Below are positions 1 through 5,745 of a stretch of DNA of 10,678 nucleotides, in pieces. The DNA comes from Rhodospirillaceae bacterium UBA4479 (GTDB lineage: Bacteria > Pseudomonadota > Alphaproteobacteria > Rhodospirillales > Casp-alpha2). Position numbers and translations under genes: made by a program. The notes below the pieces were generated by a model. That model had not been told where the DNA came from. It made no database searches and saw only the letters and a program-made list of their open reading frames with translations. The DNA lies in the NCBI GenBank assembly GCA_002389175.1, contig DGNZ01000208.1, positions 1-10,678 on the forward strand, given 5' to 3'. Each line of letters begins with the position of its first letter. Position 1 is the first letter of the stretch.

Positions 1-23
1 GAAAGAAAAAACGTAGCGCAGGC

Positions 24-317
24 CTATTGCAGGACGTCGACCTTCACGATGGATTTATCTGCAATCATATCTGCCGTCGCTTTGTTATAGGCTTTGTAGT
101 GCACAGTTTCGCGATGCTCATCTAGGCAGTCTGCATTTGTGTAGACTTCATAAAAATGGACGGTATTCGGGTCTTCTTGGTTTTGCATAACCCGAAACAT
201 ATGGCAGTTCGGCTCATCGCGTACTGCAGTTGTTGCATTGGCGTAAGCTTGTGCCAGGAAATCTTCAATTTTGTCCTCTTTGATTTTGACCGTTACGAAA
301 ATGGCGAATTTTGCCAC
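24..317 (-). CDS. Antibiotic biosynthesis monooxygenase (ABM) family protein, putative quinol monooxygenase
   Basis: Small single-domain protein of the ABM (dimeric alpha-beta barrel) superfamily. The family includes cofactor-free monooxygenases acting on quinols and other aromatics, but many members have no known substrate. Visible family features are the EPNC-x-MF segment near residue 37, an EDPN turn, FYEVY as the central strand, and the EHR-x3-HYKAY helix near residue 70. Length (97-99 aa) is normal. An ATG at 321-323 lies only 1 nt from a strong GAGGAG, whereas the GTG at 315-317, two codons later, has an ideal 7-nt spacing; I therefore prefer GTG, although the ATG would add only two residues. 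The stop is TAG at 24-26. It is transcribed away from the RraA-family gene, with a 129-bp shared gap. Family is confident; reaction unknown. Confidence 0.85.
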   Translation of the reverse strand: MAKFAIFVTVKIKEDKIEDFLAQAYANATTAVRDEPNCHMFRVMQNQEDPNTVHFYEVYTNADCLDEHRETVHYKAYNKATADMIADKSIVKVDVLQ

Positions 318-324
318 GTGCATT

Positions 325-330
325 CTCCTC
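325..330 (-). promoter_or_regulatory. Shine-Dalgarno that decides the start of the ABM gene
   Basis: The minus strand reads GAGGAG directly before an ATG (spacing 1 nt) and 7 nt before an in-frame GTG. The 1-nt spacing is too short for efficient initiation, so the site favours the GTG. Confidence 0.55.
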
Positions 331-364
331 TGTTCATTTTTCTGATTAGGTGACGTCTTTTTCT

Positions 365-393
365 AATGTAACGATGATGGACCGTGATCCCAA
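365..393 (-). promoter_or_regulatory. Candidate sigma-70 promoter for the ABM gene
   Basis: The minus strand has TTGGGA (4/6 to TTGACA) at 388-393, a 17-nt spacer, then TACATT (4/6 to TATAAT) at 365-370. A transcript would start near 358, giving a leader of about 40 nt. Matches are modest, so this is a suggestion only. Confidence 0.3.
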
Positions 394-406
394 GACCCCG
401 TAAAGT
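378..406 (+). promoter_or_regulatory. Weak candidate promoter for the RraA-family operon
   Basis: TGGACC (378-383), a 17-nt spacer and TAAAGT (401-406) each match the sigma-70 consensus at 4/6. It overlaps the opposing ABM promoter candidate, so the two directions could compete. Such matches can arise by chance. Confidence 0.2.
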
Positions 407-452
407 TTCATTTGATAAAAACTGAACCAAGCTCCCCAAAGGAACATCCCAT

Positions 453-947
453 ATGTCAGATCAGGTAATTATCAGGTGCGCAGATATTTGTAATGATGAA
501 CCTGATGCTCAAGTATGTGAGTTGATGTTCTATGATTTCGCAAAGCGTGCCTGTTTCCATGGCGAAGCTGTGACGTTCTCTACGTATGAGGACAATAAAG
601 GTATTCGTGAAGTCTTGGCACGTGGTGGCAATGGTAAGGTTCTGGTTGTTGATGGTCGCGGGTCGCAGCGCCGAGCATTGTGTGGCGGGAACATTGCGCA
701 AGAAGCTTTTGATCATGGCTGGGCCGGAATGGTGTTCAATGGTGCCGTCCGCGATACCCATGAATTTGCCGAACTCGATTTTGGCACAAAGGCCTTGAAA
801 TGTACGCCAATGCGCCCCTGCACTGATGGTATTGGCAAGGCAGATGTCACACTTCAATTCGGTGGCATCGTCGTCAATCCGGGTGACTACGTTTACGCTG
901 ATTTTGACGGGGTGATCATTACGAAGAAACCCATTCATAAAGCTTGA
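453..947 (+). CDS. RraA-family protein, probable 4-hydroxy-4-methyl-2-oxoglutarate / 4-carboxy-4-hydroxy-2-oxoadipate-type aldolase
   Basis: A 164-aa protein of normal family length. Visible landmarks are the EDN around residues 46-48, the VLVVDGRGSQRRALCGGN segment (63-80), and NGAVRD (96-101). It fits the G-x20-R-D-x2-E/D pattern of the divalent-metal HMG/CHA aldolases: G79, R100, D101 and E104. In those enzymes the Arg binds substrate and the Asp supports metal binding; they release pyruvate by retro-aldol cleavage and often decarboxylate oxaloacetate. E. coli RraA, an RNase E inhibitor with the same fold, lacks this Asp as I remember it, so an enzyme role is favoured here. A good AAGGAA lies 8 nt before the ATG. 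The stop TGA (945-947) sits inside the ribosome binding site of the next gene, 11 nt upstream of its start, which implies one operon and coupled translation. Exact substrate unknown. Confidence 0.88.
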   Translation: MSDQVIIRCADICNDEPDAQVCELMFYDFAKRACFHGEAVTFSTYEDNKGIREVLARGGNGKVLVVDGRGSQRRALCGGNIAQEAFDHGWAGMVFNGAVRDTHEFAELDFGTKALKCTPMRPCTDGIGKADVTLQFGGIVVNPGDYVYADFDGVIITKKPIHKA

Positions 948-958
948 GGAAATAAAAC

Positions 959-2068
959 ATGGCTGATGGTGCGAGCGACCCAACCGATATCCAGGCGAAG
1001 TTTCAGTGTTTGCAGCAGTTTGTGCCAGCAGCACGGGCGAACATTGATGATGGGGCATGGGACTATGTTATTGGTGGTGCCGAAACAGAGACCACGCAAA
1101 ATCGCAATCGCATGGCGCTTGATAAGTTATCTTTCCGACCGCGTGTCATGCGAGACGTCAGTGGTTTATCTGCCGGATGCTCGTTTTTGGGCCGAGAGTT
1201 ACGTTTACCTGTGGTCATGGCGCCGATTGGATCGTTACAGCAACTTTATCCTGATGGTGGAGCAGGGGTCTCTCGTGCCGTTGGTGAGTTTGGTGTTGCC
1301 CATATGCTCAGCTCGGTTTGCAAACCGGGTTTGGAAAAAGTAGCAGAGGCCGCACCAGATGCCGCGCGAATATTCCAACTTTATGTGCGTGGTGATACTG
1401 CGTGGGTCGATGATTATATCGATCGTGCCATTGACCATGGCTACATGGGATTCTGCTTTACCATTGATCTGGACTACTACGGACGGCGCGAACGCGACAA
1501 AGCCAAAGGCTTTATATCGGTATCTCGCCAGACACAGGCTGTCGGCGAAGAATACCAAAGGTCATTTTGTTGGGATGACTTTAAACGCATTCGCGACAAG
1601 TACGATATCCCGCTTATGTTAAAAGGCATCGCAACTGCCGAGGATGCAGAGATTGCCGTCAAAGAAGGCTGTGATGTGGTTTATGTTTCCAACCACGGTG
1701 GTCGTCAGTTGGATCATGGCCGGGGTGGAATCGATGTTTTGCCCGAAGTCGTCTCAGCCGTTGATGGTCGTGCCCGGGTGATGTTGGACGGCGGGATCAT
1801 GCGCGGAAGCGATATTGTGAAAGCGATGATCCTTGGGGCCGATGCGGTCGGTATTGGGCGCCTACAGGGCCTCGCATACGCTGCAGCAGGTCAGGCAGGT
1901 GTCGTGCGTATGTTGGAGTTACTTGAGAACGAAGTCGAGACGGTGCTCGGACTGCTAGGCGTCAAAAGTTATGCGGAACTAGAACCAGCACATTTGTACC
2001 GAGAGACAGAAACAGTCAAACCGCCGCATCCGCTCTCGGCATTTCCGTTGCTGGATGAGGGATACTAA
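959..2068 (+). CDS. FMN-dependent alpha-hydroxy-acid dehydrogenase/oxidase (LldD / glycolate oxidase family)
   Basis: A full-length (369 aa) TIM-barrel flavoenzyme that oxidises an L-2-hydroxy acid to the 2-oxo acid. The active-site set is intact when aligned with spinach glycolate oxidase: Y36 in DYVIGGAE (Tyr24 equivalent), QLYV (Tyr129 region), K222 in LMLKGI, then H246 and R249 in SNHGGRQLD (catalytic base and substrate-carboxylate Arg). K-to-H and H-to-R spacings of 24 and 3 match the family. The FMN-phosphate loop is DGGIMRGSDIVKA followed by GADAVGIGR. No membrane anchor or signal peptide is seen, so it is probably cytoplasmic. The electron acceptor (oxygen, quinone or cytochrome) cannot be told from sequence. 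It is the second gene of the RraA-family operon, and its ribosome binding site overlaps the upstream stop. Lactate, glycolate, mandelate-like and larger hydroxy acids are all possible substrates. Confidence 0.92.
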   Translation: MADGASDPTDIQAKFQCLQQFVPAARANIDDGAWDYVIGGAETETTQNRNRMALDKLSFRPRVMRDVSGLSAGCSFLGRELRLPVVMAPIGSLQQLYPDGGAGVSRAVGEFGVAHMLSSVCKPGLEKVAEAAPDAARIFQLYVRGDTAWVDDYIDRAIDHGYMGFCFTIDLDYYGRRERDKAKGFISVSRQTQAVGEEYQRSFCWDDFKRIRDKYDIPLMLKGIATAEDAEIAVKEGCDVVYVSNHGGRQLDHGRGGIDVLPEVVSAVDGRARVMLDGGIMRGSDIVKAMILGADAVGIGRLQGLAYAAAGQAGVVRMLELLENEVETVLGLLGVKSYAELEPAHLYRETETVKPPHPLSAFPLLDEGY

Positions 2069-2080
2069 GCCCCCTCATCC
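2053..2080. terminator. Stem-loop at the convergent gene junction, possible bidirectional terminator
   Basis: GGATGAGGG (2053-2061) and CCCTCATCC (2072-2080) form a perfect 9-bp stem with a 10-nt loop that contains the TAA stop of the hydroxy-acid dehydrogenase gene. The opposing reductase gene ends at 2092, so the hairpin lies in or beside the 3' end of both transcripts. There is no immediate T-run on either strand; the nearest is at 2097-2101 on the plus strand. It may therefore act as a weak terminator or as a 3'-end stabiliser. Confidence 0.5.
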
Positions 2081-2091
2081 CCAAGCGCGGC

Positions 2092-2961
2092 TTATCCTTT
2101 TTCGCGAATGTATTCGTAGATCCTTGTGAAGTCGCTGTCTGGCAACGTGGCATCTGCCCCATTCCAAATAGCGGCCAACGTTGACGCCAATGTCACCGGT
2201 GTGCCTGCTGCCTTGGCATTCCTCATGAACAAGTTTACGTCCTTGGTCAGCAATTTGGTTTTGAAACCAGCATCAAAAGTTTCCGTCAAAACACGCTTTG
2301 GAAATTTATCAGCCGTTGCTGTGTTCTGACCTGTGGAGACGTTTACCACATCAAGCATCGTTTTCATGTCGATGCCTTGTGACAAACCGTAAAGAACAGC
2401 TTCTGAGGTTGCTGACATGGCGATGGCCGATAGGTAGTTGTTCAAGACCTTCACCGCCTGGCCTTGGCCAGGATCGTCACCGCAGTGAAAAACGTTCTTG
2501 GAGAATGATTTCAAAACGTCTTCGTGTTCGTCCATCACGGGCTTTGGCCCGCCCCACATGACGGTTATAGTGCCAGCCTTGGCGCCAGCTTGGCCACCAG
2601 AGACAGGTGCATCAATATATGTGACGCCTGCGGCAGATAAAATCTCGTTGGCTTCACGGGCGGCTTCTGGGCCGATCGTTGAAAGATCAACAATGACAGT
2701 AGCCCTTCGATCCTTTGATGCAGCGATCTCTTTTGCTAATGCCAAAGATACAGGCCCATCAGGAACTGATAAGAATACCGTATCAGCAGAATTCAGAACG
2801 CTTTCGAAGCTGTTGGCGAGTTTAGCACCCTCTGGTGCGCGTTCTGCCGTGCCGGCCTTGTCATATACAATAATGTCGGCACCGCCGGCAGTAATGTTTG
2901 ATGCCATTGGTCCGCCCATCTGACCCAGTCCGACGAATCCGATAACTTTTGATTGGCTCAT
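2092..2961 (-). CDS. NAD(P)-dependent beta-hydroxyacid dehydrogenase (3-hydroxyisobutyrate / tartronate semialdehyde reductase family)
   Basis: A 289-aa enzyme of the HIBADH/GarR family, which interconverts a 3-hydroxy acid and its semialdehyde. The N-terminal Rossmann domain begins with GFVGLGQMGGPM (residues 8-19). VYDK follows at 32-35; an acidic D34 at the end of strand 2, where NADP-dependent members usually have N-R, hints at NAD preference (inference). The substrate loop is DAPVSGG (117-123), and the catalytic K171 with N175 lies in KVLNN at the start of the all-helical C-terminal domain. Length and all key residues are normal. The gene begins 2 nt after the CMD-family gene ends, so the pair is co-transcribed leftward. 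Likely substrates include tartronate semialdehyde, 3-hydroxyisobutyrate or a related acid; the sequence does not decide. Confidence 0.93.
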   Translation of the reverse strand: MSQSKVIGFVGLGQMGGPMASNITAGGADIIVYDKAGTAERAPEGAKLANSFESVLNSADTVFLSVPDGPVSLALAKEIAASKDRRATVIVDLSTIGPEAAREANEILSAAGVTYIDAPVSGGQAGAKAGTITVMWGGPKPVMDEHEDVLKSFSKNVFHCGDDPGQGQAVKVLNNYLSAIAMSATSEAVLYGLSQGIDMKTMLDVVNVSTGQNTATADKFPKRVLTETFDAGFKTKLLTKDVNLFMRNAKAAGTPVTLASTLAAIWNGADATLPDSDFTRIYEYIREKG

Positions 2962-2963
2962 GA

Positions 2964-3368
2964 TTATTTTCCACTATCCATATTGGAAACATCGATGCCT
3001 TCGGCTTCGAAAACTTCGCGTGCAAGCCTGAATGCTTCGATCCCAGCAGGGATACCGCAGTAAACCGCGATCTGGATTAAAATTTCACGCAAATCTTCAA
3101 TAGGTATGCCGTTTGTCATTGCACCTTTAAAGTGTAACTTGAATTCGGTTGATTTGCCCAACCCAGCGAGCATCCCAAGATTTAAGATGGAGCGATCGCG
3201 CTTAGAGAGTACGCCTCGACCCCAGGTGCCACCCCAACAGTATTCGGTCACCATTTCTTGAAAGTCACGATTGAAATCGTCGGCTTTACTCAGGGATTTT
3301 TCTACGTATTCGGCACCTAAAACTTCTTTGCGGCAAGCAAGGCCACGGTTAAACTGCTCTGATGACAT
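2964..3368 (-). CDS. Carboxymuconolactone decarboxylase (CMD) family protein, PcaC-like
   Basis: A 134-aa protein close in length and pattern to gamma-carboxymuconolactone decarboxylase (PcaC) of the beta-ketoadipate pathway. It has the Y-x-WG-x2-W motif (Y43, W45, G46, W49), L54-x2-R57-x-R59, H79 in LHFKGA, and the closing segment LREILIQIAVYCGIPAG (93-109). It lacks the CxxC of AhpD peroxidase-type members, so a decarboxylase or isomerase-like role is favoured over a redox one. No other protocatechuate genes are in the window, so true PcaC function is unproven; many CMD proteins accompany unrelated catabolic genes. An AGGAA lies 9 nt upstream of the ATG. It is the first gene of a leftward pair and is divergent from the transporter operon. 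Confidence 0.88.
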   Translation of the reverse strand: MSSEQFNRGLACRKEVLGAEYVEKSLSKADDFNRDFQEMVTEYCWGGTWGRGVLSKRDRSILNLGMLAGLGKSTEFKLHFKGAMTNGIPIEDLREILIQIAVYCGIPAGIEAFRLAREVFEAEGIDVSNMDSGK

Positions 3369-3385
3369 ATTGGGATATTCCTATG

Positions 3386-3398
3386 GTTTGAGGGTTCT
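3386..3398 (+). repeat. GTTTGAG element, copy 1 (GTTTGAG-N2-TTCT)
   Basis: GTTTGAGGGTTCT lies 17 nt upstream of the CMD gene start. It matches copy 2 at 11 of 13 positions, in opposite orientation. Its last five bases, GTTCT (3394-3398), also form an inverted repeat with AGAAC (3404-3408). Confidence 0.4.
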
Positions 3399-3442
3399 AC
3401 GAAAGAACATTACATTTATTGTTATCCATTTGCGTTTGCACA

Positions 3443-3455
3443 AGAAAACTCAAAC
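3443..3455 (-). repeat. GTTTGAG element, copy 2 (GTTTGAG-N2-TTCT)
   Basis: Read on the minus strand this is GTTTGAGTTTTCT, sharing GTTTGAG-N2-TTCT with copy 1. With copy 3 it forms an inverted pair of 8-bp arms, ACTCAAAC (3448-3455) and GTTTGAGT (3496-3503), which bracket the palindrome at 3463-3477. Confidence 0.4.
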
Positions 3456-3462
3456 AGTTCAC

Positions 3463-3477
3463 AGAAACAATGTTTCT
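3463..3477. promoter_or_regulatory. 15-bp perfect palindrome, candidate operator
   Basis: AGAAACA-A-TGTTTCT is a perfect inverted repeat with 7-bp arms and a 1-nt centre, in the gap between the divergent CMD-family and transporter genes. Its core resembles operators of KdgR-type IclR-family regulators (GAAAC-n-GTTTC half-sites, from memory). No regulator gene is in the window, so the binding protein is unknown. Confidence 0.45.
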
Positions 3478-3495
3478 CCTGCCGTTTTTGCACCC

Positions 3496-3503
3496 GTTTG
3501 AGT
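3496..3503 (+). repeat. GTTTGAG element, copy 3 (GTTTGAGT)
   Basis: Third copy of the heptamer within 117 bp; unlike the other two it lacks the TTCT extension. It forms the right arm of the inverted pair around the palindrome. Confidence 0.35.
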
Positions 3504-3555
3504 AGTGATGATGAAAACTTAGTCAAAAAGGCAGAAAATGATACGCCTATATCGA

Positions 3556-3584
3556 TTGACACTCTGCGCAGGCGTCACTACGTT
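3556..3584 (+). promoter_or_regulatory. Candidate promoter of the ABC transporter operon
   Basis: A perfect -35 hexamer TTGACA (3556-3561) is followed by a 17-nt spacer and TACGTT (3579-3584), a weak -10 (3/6). A strong -35 with a loose -10 is common in alphaproteobacteria. Transcription would start near 3591, leaving a leader of about 50 nt that contains the hairpin at 3611-3626. The -35 lies within the 6-bp inverted pair ACGCCT (3543-3548) / AGGCGT (3570-3575). Confidence 0.4.
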
Positions 3585-3610
3585 TTGGTCTCAATAACAA
3601 CAAAACACTA

Positions 3611-3626
3611 AAAACCGGGTGGTTTT
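3611..3626 (+). promoter_or_regulatory. Leader hairpin just before the first transporter gene
   Basis: AAAACC (3611-3616) and GGTTTT (3621-3626) form a 6-bp stem with a GGGT loop. It ends 4 nt before the GGGAGGA ribosome binding site. It may protect the mRNA 5' end or tune initiation; it is short and A/T rich, so its stability is modest. Confidence 0.35.
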
Positions 3627-3640
3627 CATAGGGAGGAAAC

Positions 3641-4639
3641 GTGGCCCTTTTAGAAATTGATAACTTGCAGACGCAATTCTTTACGTCAGCAGGCATAGTT
3701 AAAGCTGTCGATGGTGTTTCGTACACGGTCGAGCAGGGTGAAACTGTAGCAGTGGTGGGTGAATCTGGTTCCGGCAAGTCCGTAACCGCGATGAGCATCA
3801 TGCGCCTCATTCCATGGCCTCCAGGAAAAATTGTCGGCGGTTCCGTCAATTTTGATGGCAAGGATCTATTGGCATTGACCGATGACGAGATGCGCAGCAT
3901 CCGTGGTCGCGATATCGGCATGATCTTCCAAGAGCCGATGACGTCTCTCAATCCAGTTTTGACAATTGGATTGCAGCTGACCGAGCCGATGATTGCGCAT
4001 TTGCAAATGTCCGAGAAGGACGCAATGGCAAAGGCGACGAAGTTGCTCGACTTGGTGGGTATTTCGGAACCTGAGCGTCGCTTGTCTCAGTATCCGCACC
4101 ATTTATCTGGTGGTATGAGACAGCGTGTTGTGATCGCGATGGCGCTTGCTTGCGATCCTAAACTGATCATTGCCGATGAGCCGACTACGGCTCTCGACGT
4201 GACCATCCAGGCCCAAATTCTTGAGTTGATGAAGAACCTGACGCGTGATCTTGGTGTTGCGATGATTATCATCACGCATAACCTGGGCGTTGTGGCACGT
4301 TATGCTGATCGTGTGAACGTGATGTACGCGGGCAGAATCATCGAATCTGGGACGGCGACCGAAATTTATCACAAGCCACGGCACCCATACACTTTGGCGC
4401 TGCTGAAATCGATTCCTCGTATGGATCGTCAGCGTACAGAAAAATTGGATCCCGTTGATGGTCAGCCGCCTGATCTAACAAAATTGGATCAGGGCTGCTC
4501 TTTCCGTCCGCGTTGTCGTTTCTCGACTGACGCGTGCTCGAAAAGCTTCCCAGTTCTAGAAGAAGTTGGCCCCGGTCATACCTCTGCTTGCTTCGAGAAA
4601 GAGAATTTGGCGAAAGAAATTAAAGAGGTCGTGGGATGA
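3641..4639 (+). CDS. ABC peptide/opine/nickel-type importer ATPase, DppD/OppD-like
   Basis: A 332-aa ATPase that powers uptake through the two permeases encoded downstream. Walker A is GESGSGKS (40-47), the Q-loop lies in FQEPMTSLNP, the signature is LSGGM (155-159), and Walker B is LIIADEP with D179 and E180. The switch His is H213 in ITHNLGVV. The C-terminal oligopeptide-type domain has four cysteines spaced C-x5-C-x6-C-x17-C (C286, C292, C299, C317), a pattern tied to an iron-sulfur cluster in some OppD/DppD proteins. The start is GTG: a TAG at 3629-3631 closes the frame upstream, and GGAGG lies 4 nt before it. The last codon overlaps the next gene's ATG (ATGA), so translation is coupled. 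The family is certain; the ligand class is not. Confidence 0.95.
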   Translation: MALLEIDNLQTQFFTSAGIVKAVDGVSYTVEQGETVAVVGESGSGKSVTAMSIMRLIPWPPGKIVGGSVNFDGKDLLALTDDEMRSIRGRDIGMIFQEPMTSLNPVLTIGLQLTEPMIAHLQMSEKDAMAKATKLLDLVGISEPERRLSQYPHHLSGGMRQRVVIAMALACDPKLIIADEPTTALDVTIQAQILELMKNLTRDLGVAMIIITHNLGVVARYADRVNVMYAGRIIESGTATEIYHKPRHPYTLALLKSIPRMDRQRTEKLDPVDGQPPDLTKLDQGCSFRPRCRFSTDACSKSFPVLEEVGPGHTSACFEKENLAKEIKEVVG

Positions 4640-5667
4640 ACGACGTTAAAACACAAAAGCGTGTATCTAAAACTGGTAGCTCCGACGGCTTCGAAGAAGT
4701 CCTCGTAGATGTTAAAAACTTGAAGATGTACTTCCCCGTCACTGAGGGTGTTTTCATCCCTAAAGTGGTTGCGCATGTGAAAGCAGTTGATGACGTCAGC
4801 TTCCAGATTTTCCGCGGTGAAACTCTTGGTGTGGTTGGCGAGTCTGGTTGCGGTAAAACCACGACAGGTCGGTGTATTCTGCAATTGGAAAAGCCGACAG
4901 CTGGTGAAATCATTTACAACGGCTCGGACATCACTCAGTTCAATTCGAAACAGATGATTGATGTCCGCAAGAAGATCCAAGTGATCTTTCAGGATCCATA
5001 CAGCTCTTTGAACCCACGTATGAAGGTTGGAGATATCCTCTCCGAGCCCATGAAGGTTCATAATATTATTCCTTCTGAAGCAGATCGTCAGACCCGAGTT
5101 CGTTATTTGTTGAATGTATGTGGTCTTGCATCAGCTTTTGCTGATCGTTACCCGCATGAAATGTCAGGTGGACAGCGTCAACGTGTTGGTATTGCACGTG
5201 CCTTGGCCATGGAACCTGAATTGATCATTTGTGATGAGGCCGTCTCAGCGTTGGACGTGTCGATCCAAGCGCAGGTCATCAATTTGCTTGAAGATTTGCG
5301 TGATGAGTTCGATCTCACATACCTGTTTATTTCGCACGATTTGAGTGTTGTTCGTCACATTTGTCACCGTGTTGCCGTAATGTACTTGGGGCACGTGGTA
5401 GAATTGGCTGATGGCGACGAGCTATTCGAAAATCCGATGCACCCTTATACTCAATTATTGTTGAACGCGGTTCCGATTCCTGATCCAGAAATCGAGAAAT
5501 CTCGCGCGCATGAGATTATTAAGGGTGAAATCCCCAGCCCCATCAATCCGCCACCTGGATGTGTTTTCCATCCGCGTTGCCCTAGTGCGATTGATGTGTG
5601 CAAATCAGAATTCCCGCCGTTGCGGGAGCTTAAGCCAGGCCACTGGGTGGCCTGTTCACAAGTGTAG
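4636..5667 (+). CDS. ABC peptide-type importer ATPase, DppF/OppF-like
   Basis: The second ATPase of the importer (343 aa), expected to pair with the upstream ATPase as a heterodimer on the cytoplasmic face. Walker A is GESGCGKT (68-75), the Q-loop is in FQDPYSSLNP, the signature is MSGGQ (176-180), Walker B is LIICDE with D200 and E201, and the switch His is H234 in FISHDLSVV. An N-terminal extension of about 20 residues precedes the nucleotide-binding domain, and a C-terminal oligopeptide-type domain carries C309, C315, C322 and C340 with the same spacing as in the partner ATPase. The ATG overlaps the upstream TGA by 4 nt, and AAGAGG lies 7 nt before it. The start is well supported. It is followed by a 78-nt gap before the binding-protein gene. 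Confidence 0.95.
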   Translation: MNDVKTQKRVSKTGSSDGFEEVLVDVKNLKMYFPVTEGVFIPKVVAHVKAVDDVSFQIFRGETLGVVGESGCGKTTTGRCILQLEKPTAGEIIYNGSDITQFNSKQMIDVRKKIQVIFQDPYSSLNPRMKVGDILSEPMKVHNIIPSEADRQTRVRYLLNVCGLASAFADRYPHEMSGGQRQRVGIARALAMEPELIICDEAVSALDVSIQAQVINLLEDLRDEFDLTYLFISHDLSVVRHICHRVAVMYLGHVVELADGDELFENPMHPYTQLLLNAVPIPDPEIEKSRAHEIIKGEIPSPINPPPGCVFHPRCPSAIDVCKSEFPPLRELKPGHWVACSQV

Positions 5668-5693
5668 CGATCCGCGGGCACGGACGCATCACA

Positions 5694-5713
5694 TGACGGG
5701 ACAAAGTCCGTCA
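5694..5713 (+). promoter_or_regulatory. Short stem-loop before the binding-protein gene
   Basis: TGACGG (5694-5699) and CCGTCA (5708-5713) form a 6-bp stem with an 8-nt loop in the 78-nt gap between the second ATPase gene and the binding-protein gene. There is no T-run, so it is more likely an mRNA processing or stability element than a terminator. Weak by itself. Confidence 0.3.
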
Positions 5714-5745
5714 CATATTCTCATTTCAGGGAAGGAGACTTCATA

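Noticed and set aside
1..23. Possible terminator of the ABM gene (T-rich on the minus strand)
   Set aside because: I could not find a convincing stem before the T-run, and the window edge cuts the region off.
405..424. AGTTT ... AAACT inverted repeat upstream of the RraA-family gene, as a possible second copy of the 3463-3477 palindrome
   Set aside because: The arms are 5 bp with a 10-nt gap, and the core does not match the palindrome.
456..1058. Long minus-strand open frame (200 codons) opposite the RraA-family gene
   Set aside because: It lies antisense to two well-supported genes, its translation matches no family I recognise, and it has no good ribosome binding site. It is a shadow frame.
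2498..2923. Plus-strand open frame of 141 codons inside the HIBADH-family gene
   Set aside because: It is fully antisense to a gene with all motifs intact, and its composition looks like a reverse-strand artefact.
3582..3606. GTTTTG ... CAAAAC inverted repeat
   Set aside because: The arms are only 6 bp, A/T rich and 13 nt apart; easily chance in this A/T-rich leader, so not listed as an operator.
3547..3951. Minus-strand open frame across the transporter promoter and first ATPase gene
   Set aside because: It would overlap the promoter candidate and Walker A region of a clear gene and has no recognisable domain.
4576..5061. Minus-strand open frame of 161 codons opposite the ATPase junction
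   Set aside because: Shadow of two strongly conserved ATPase genes whose ATGA overlap lies within it.
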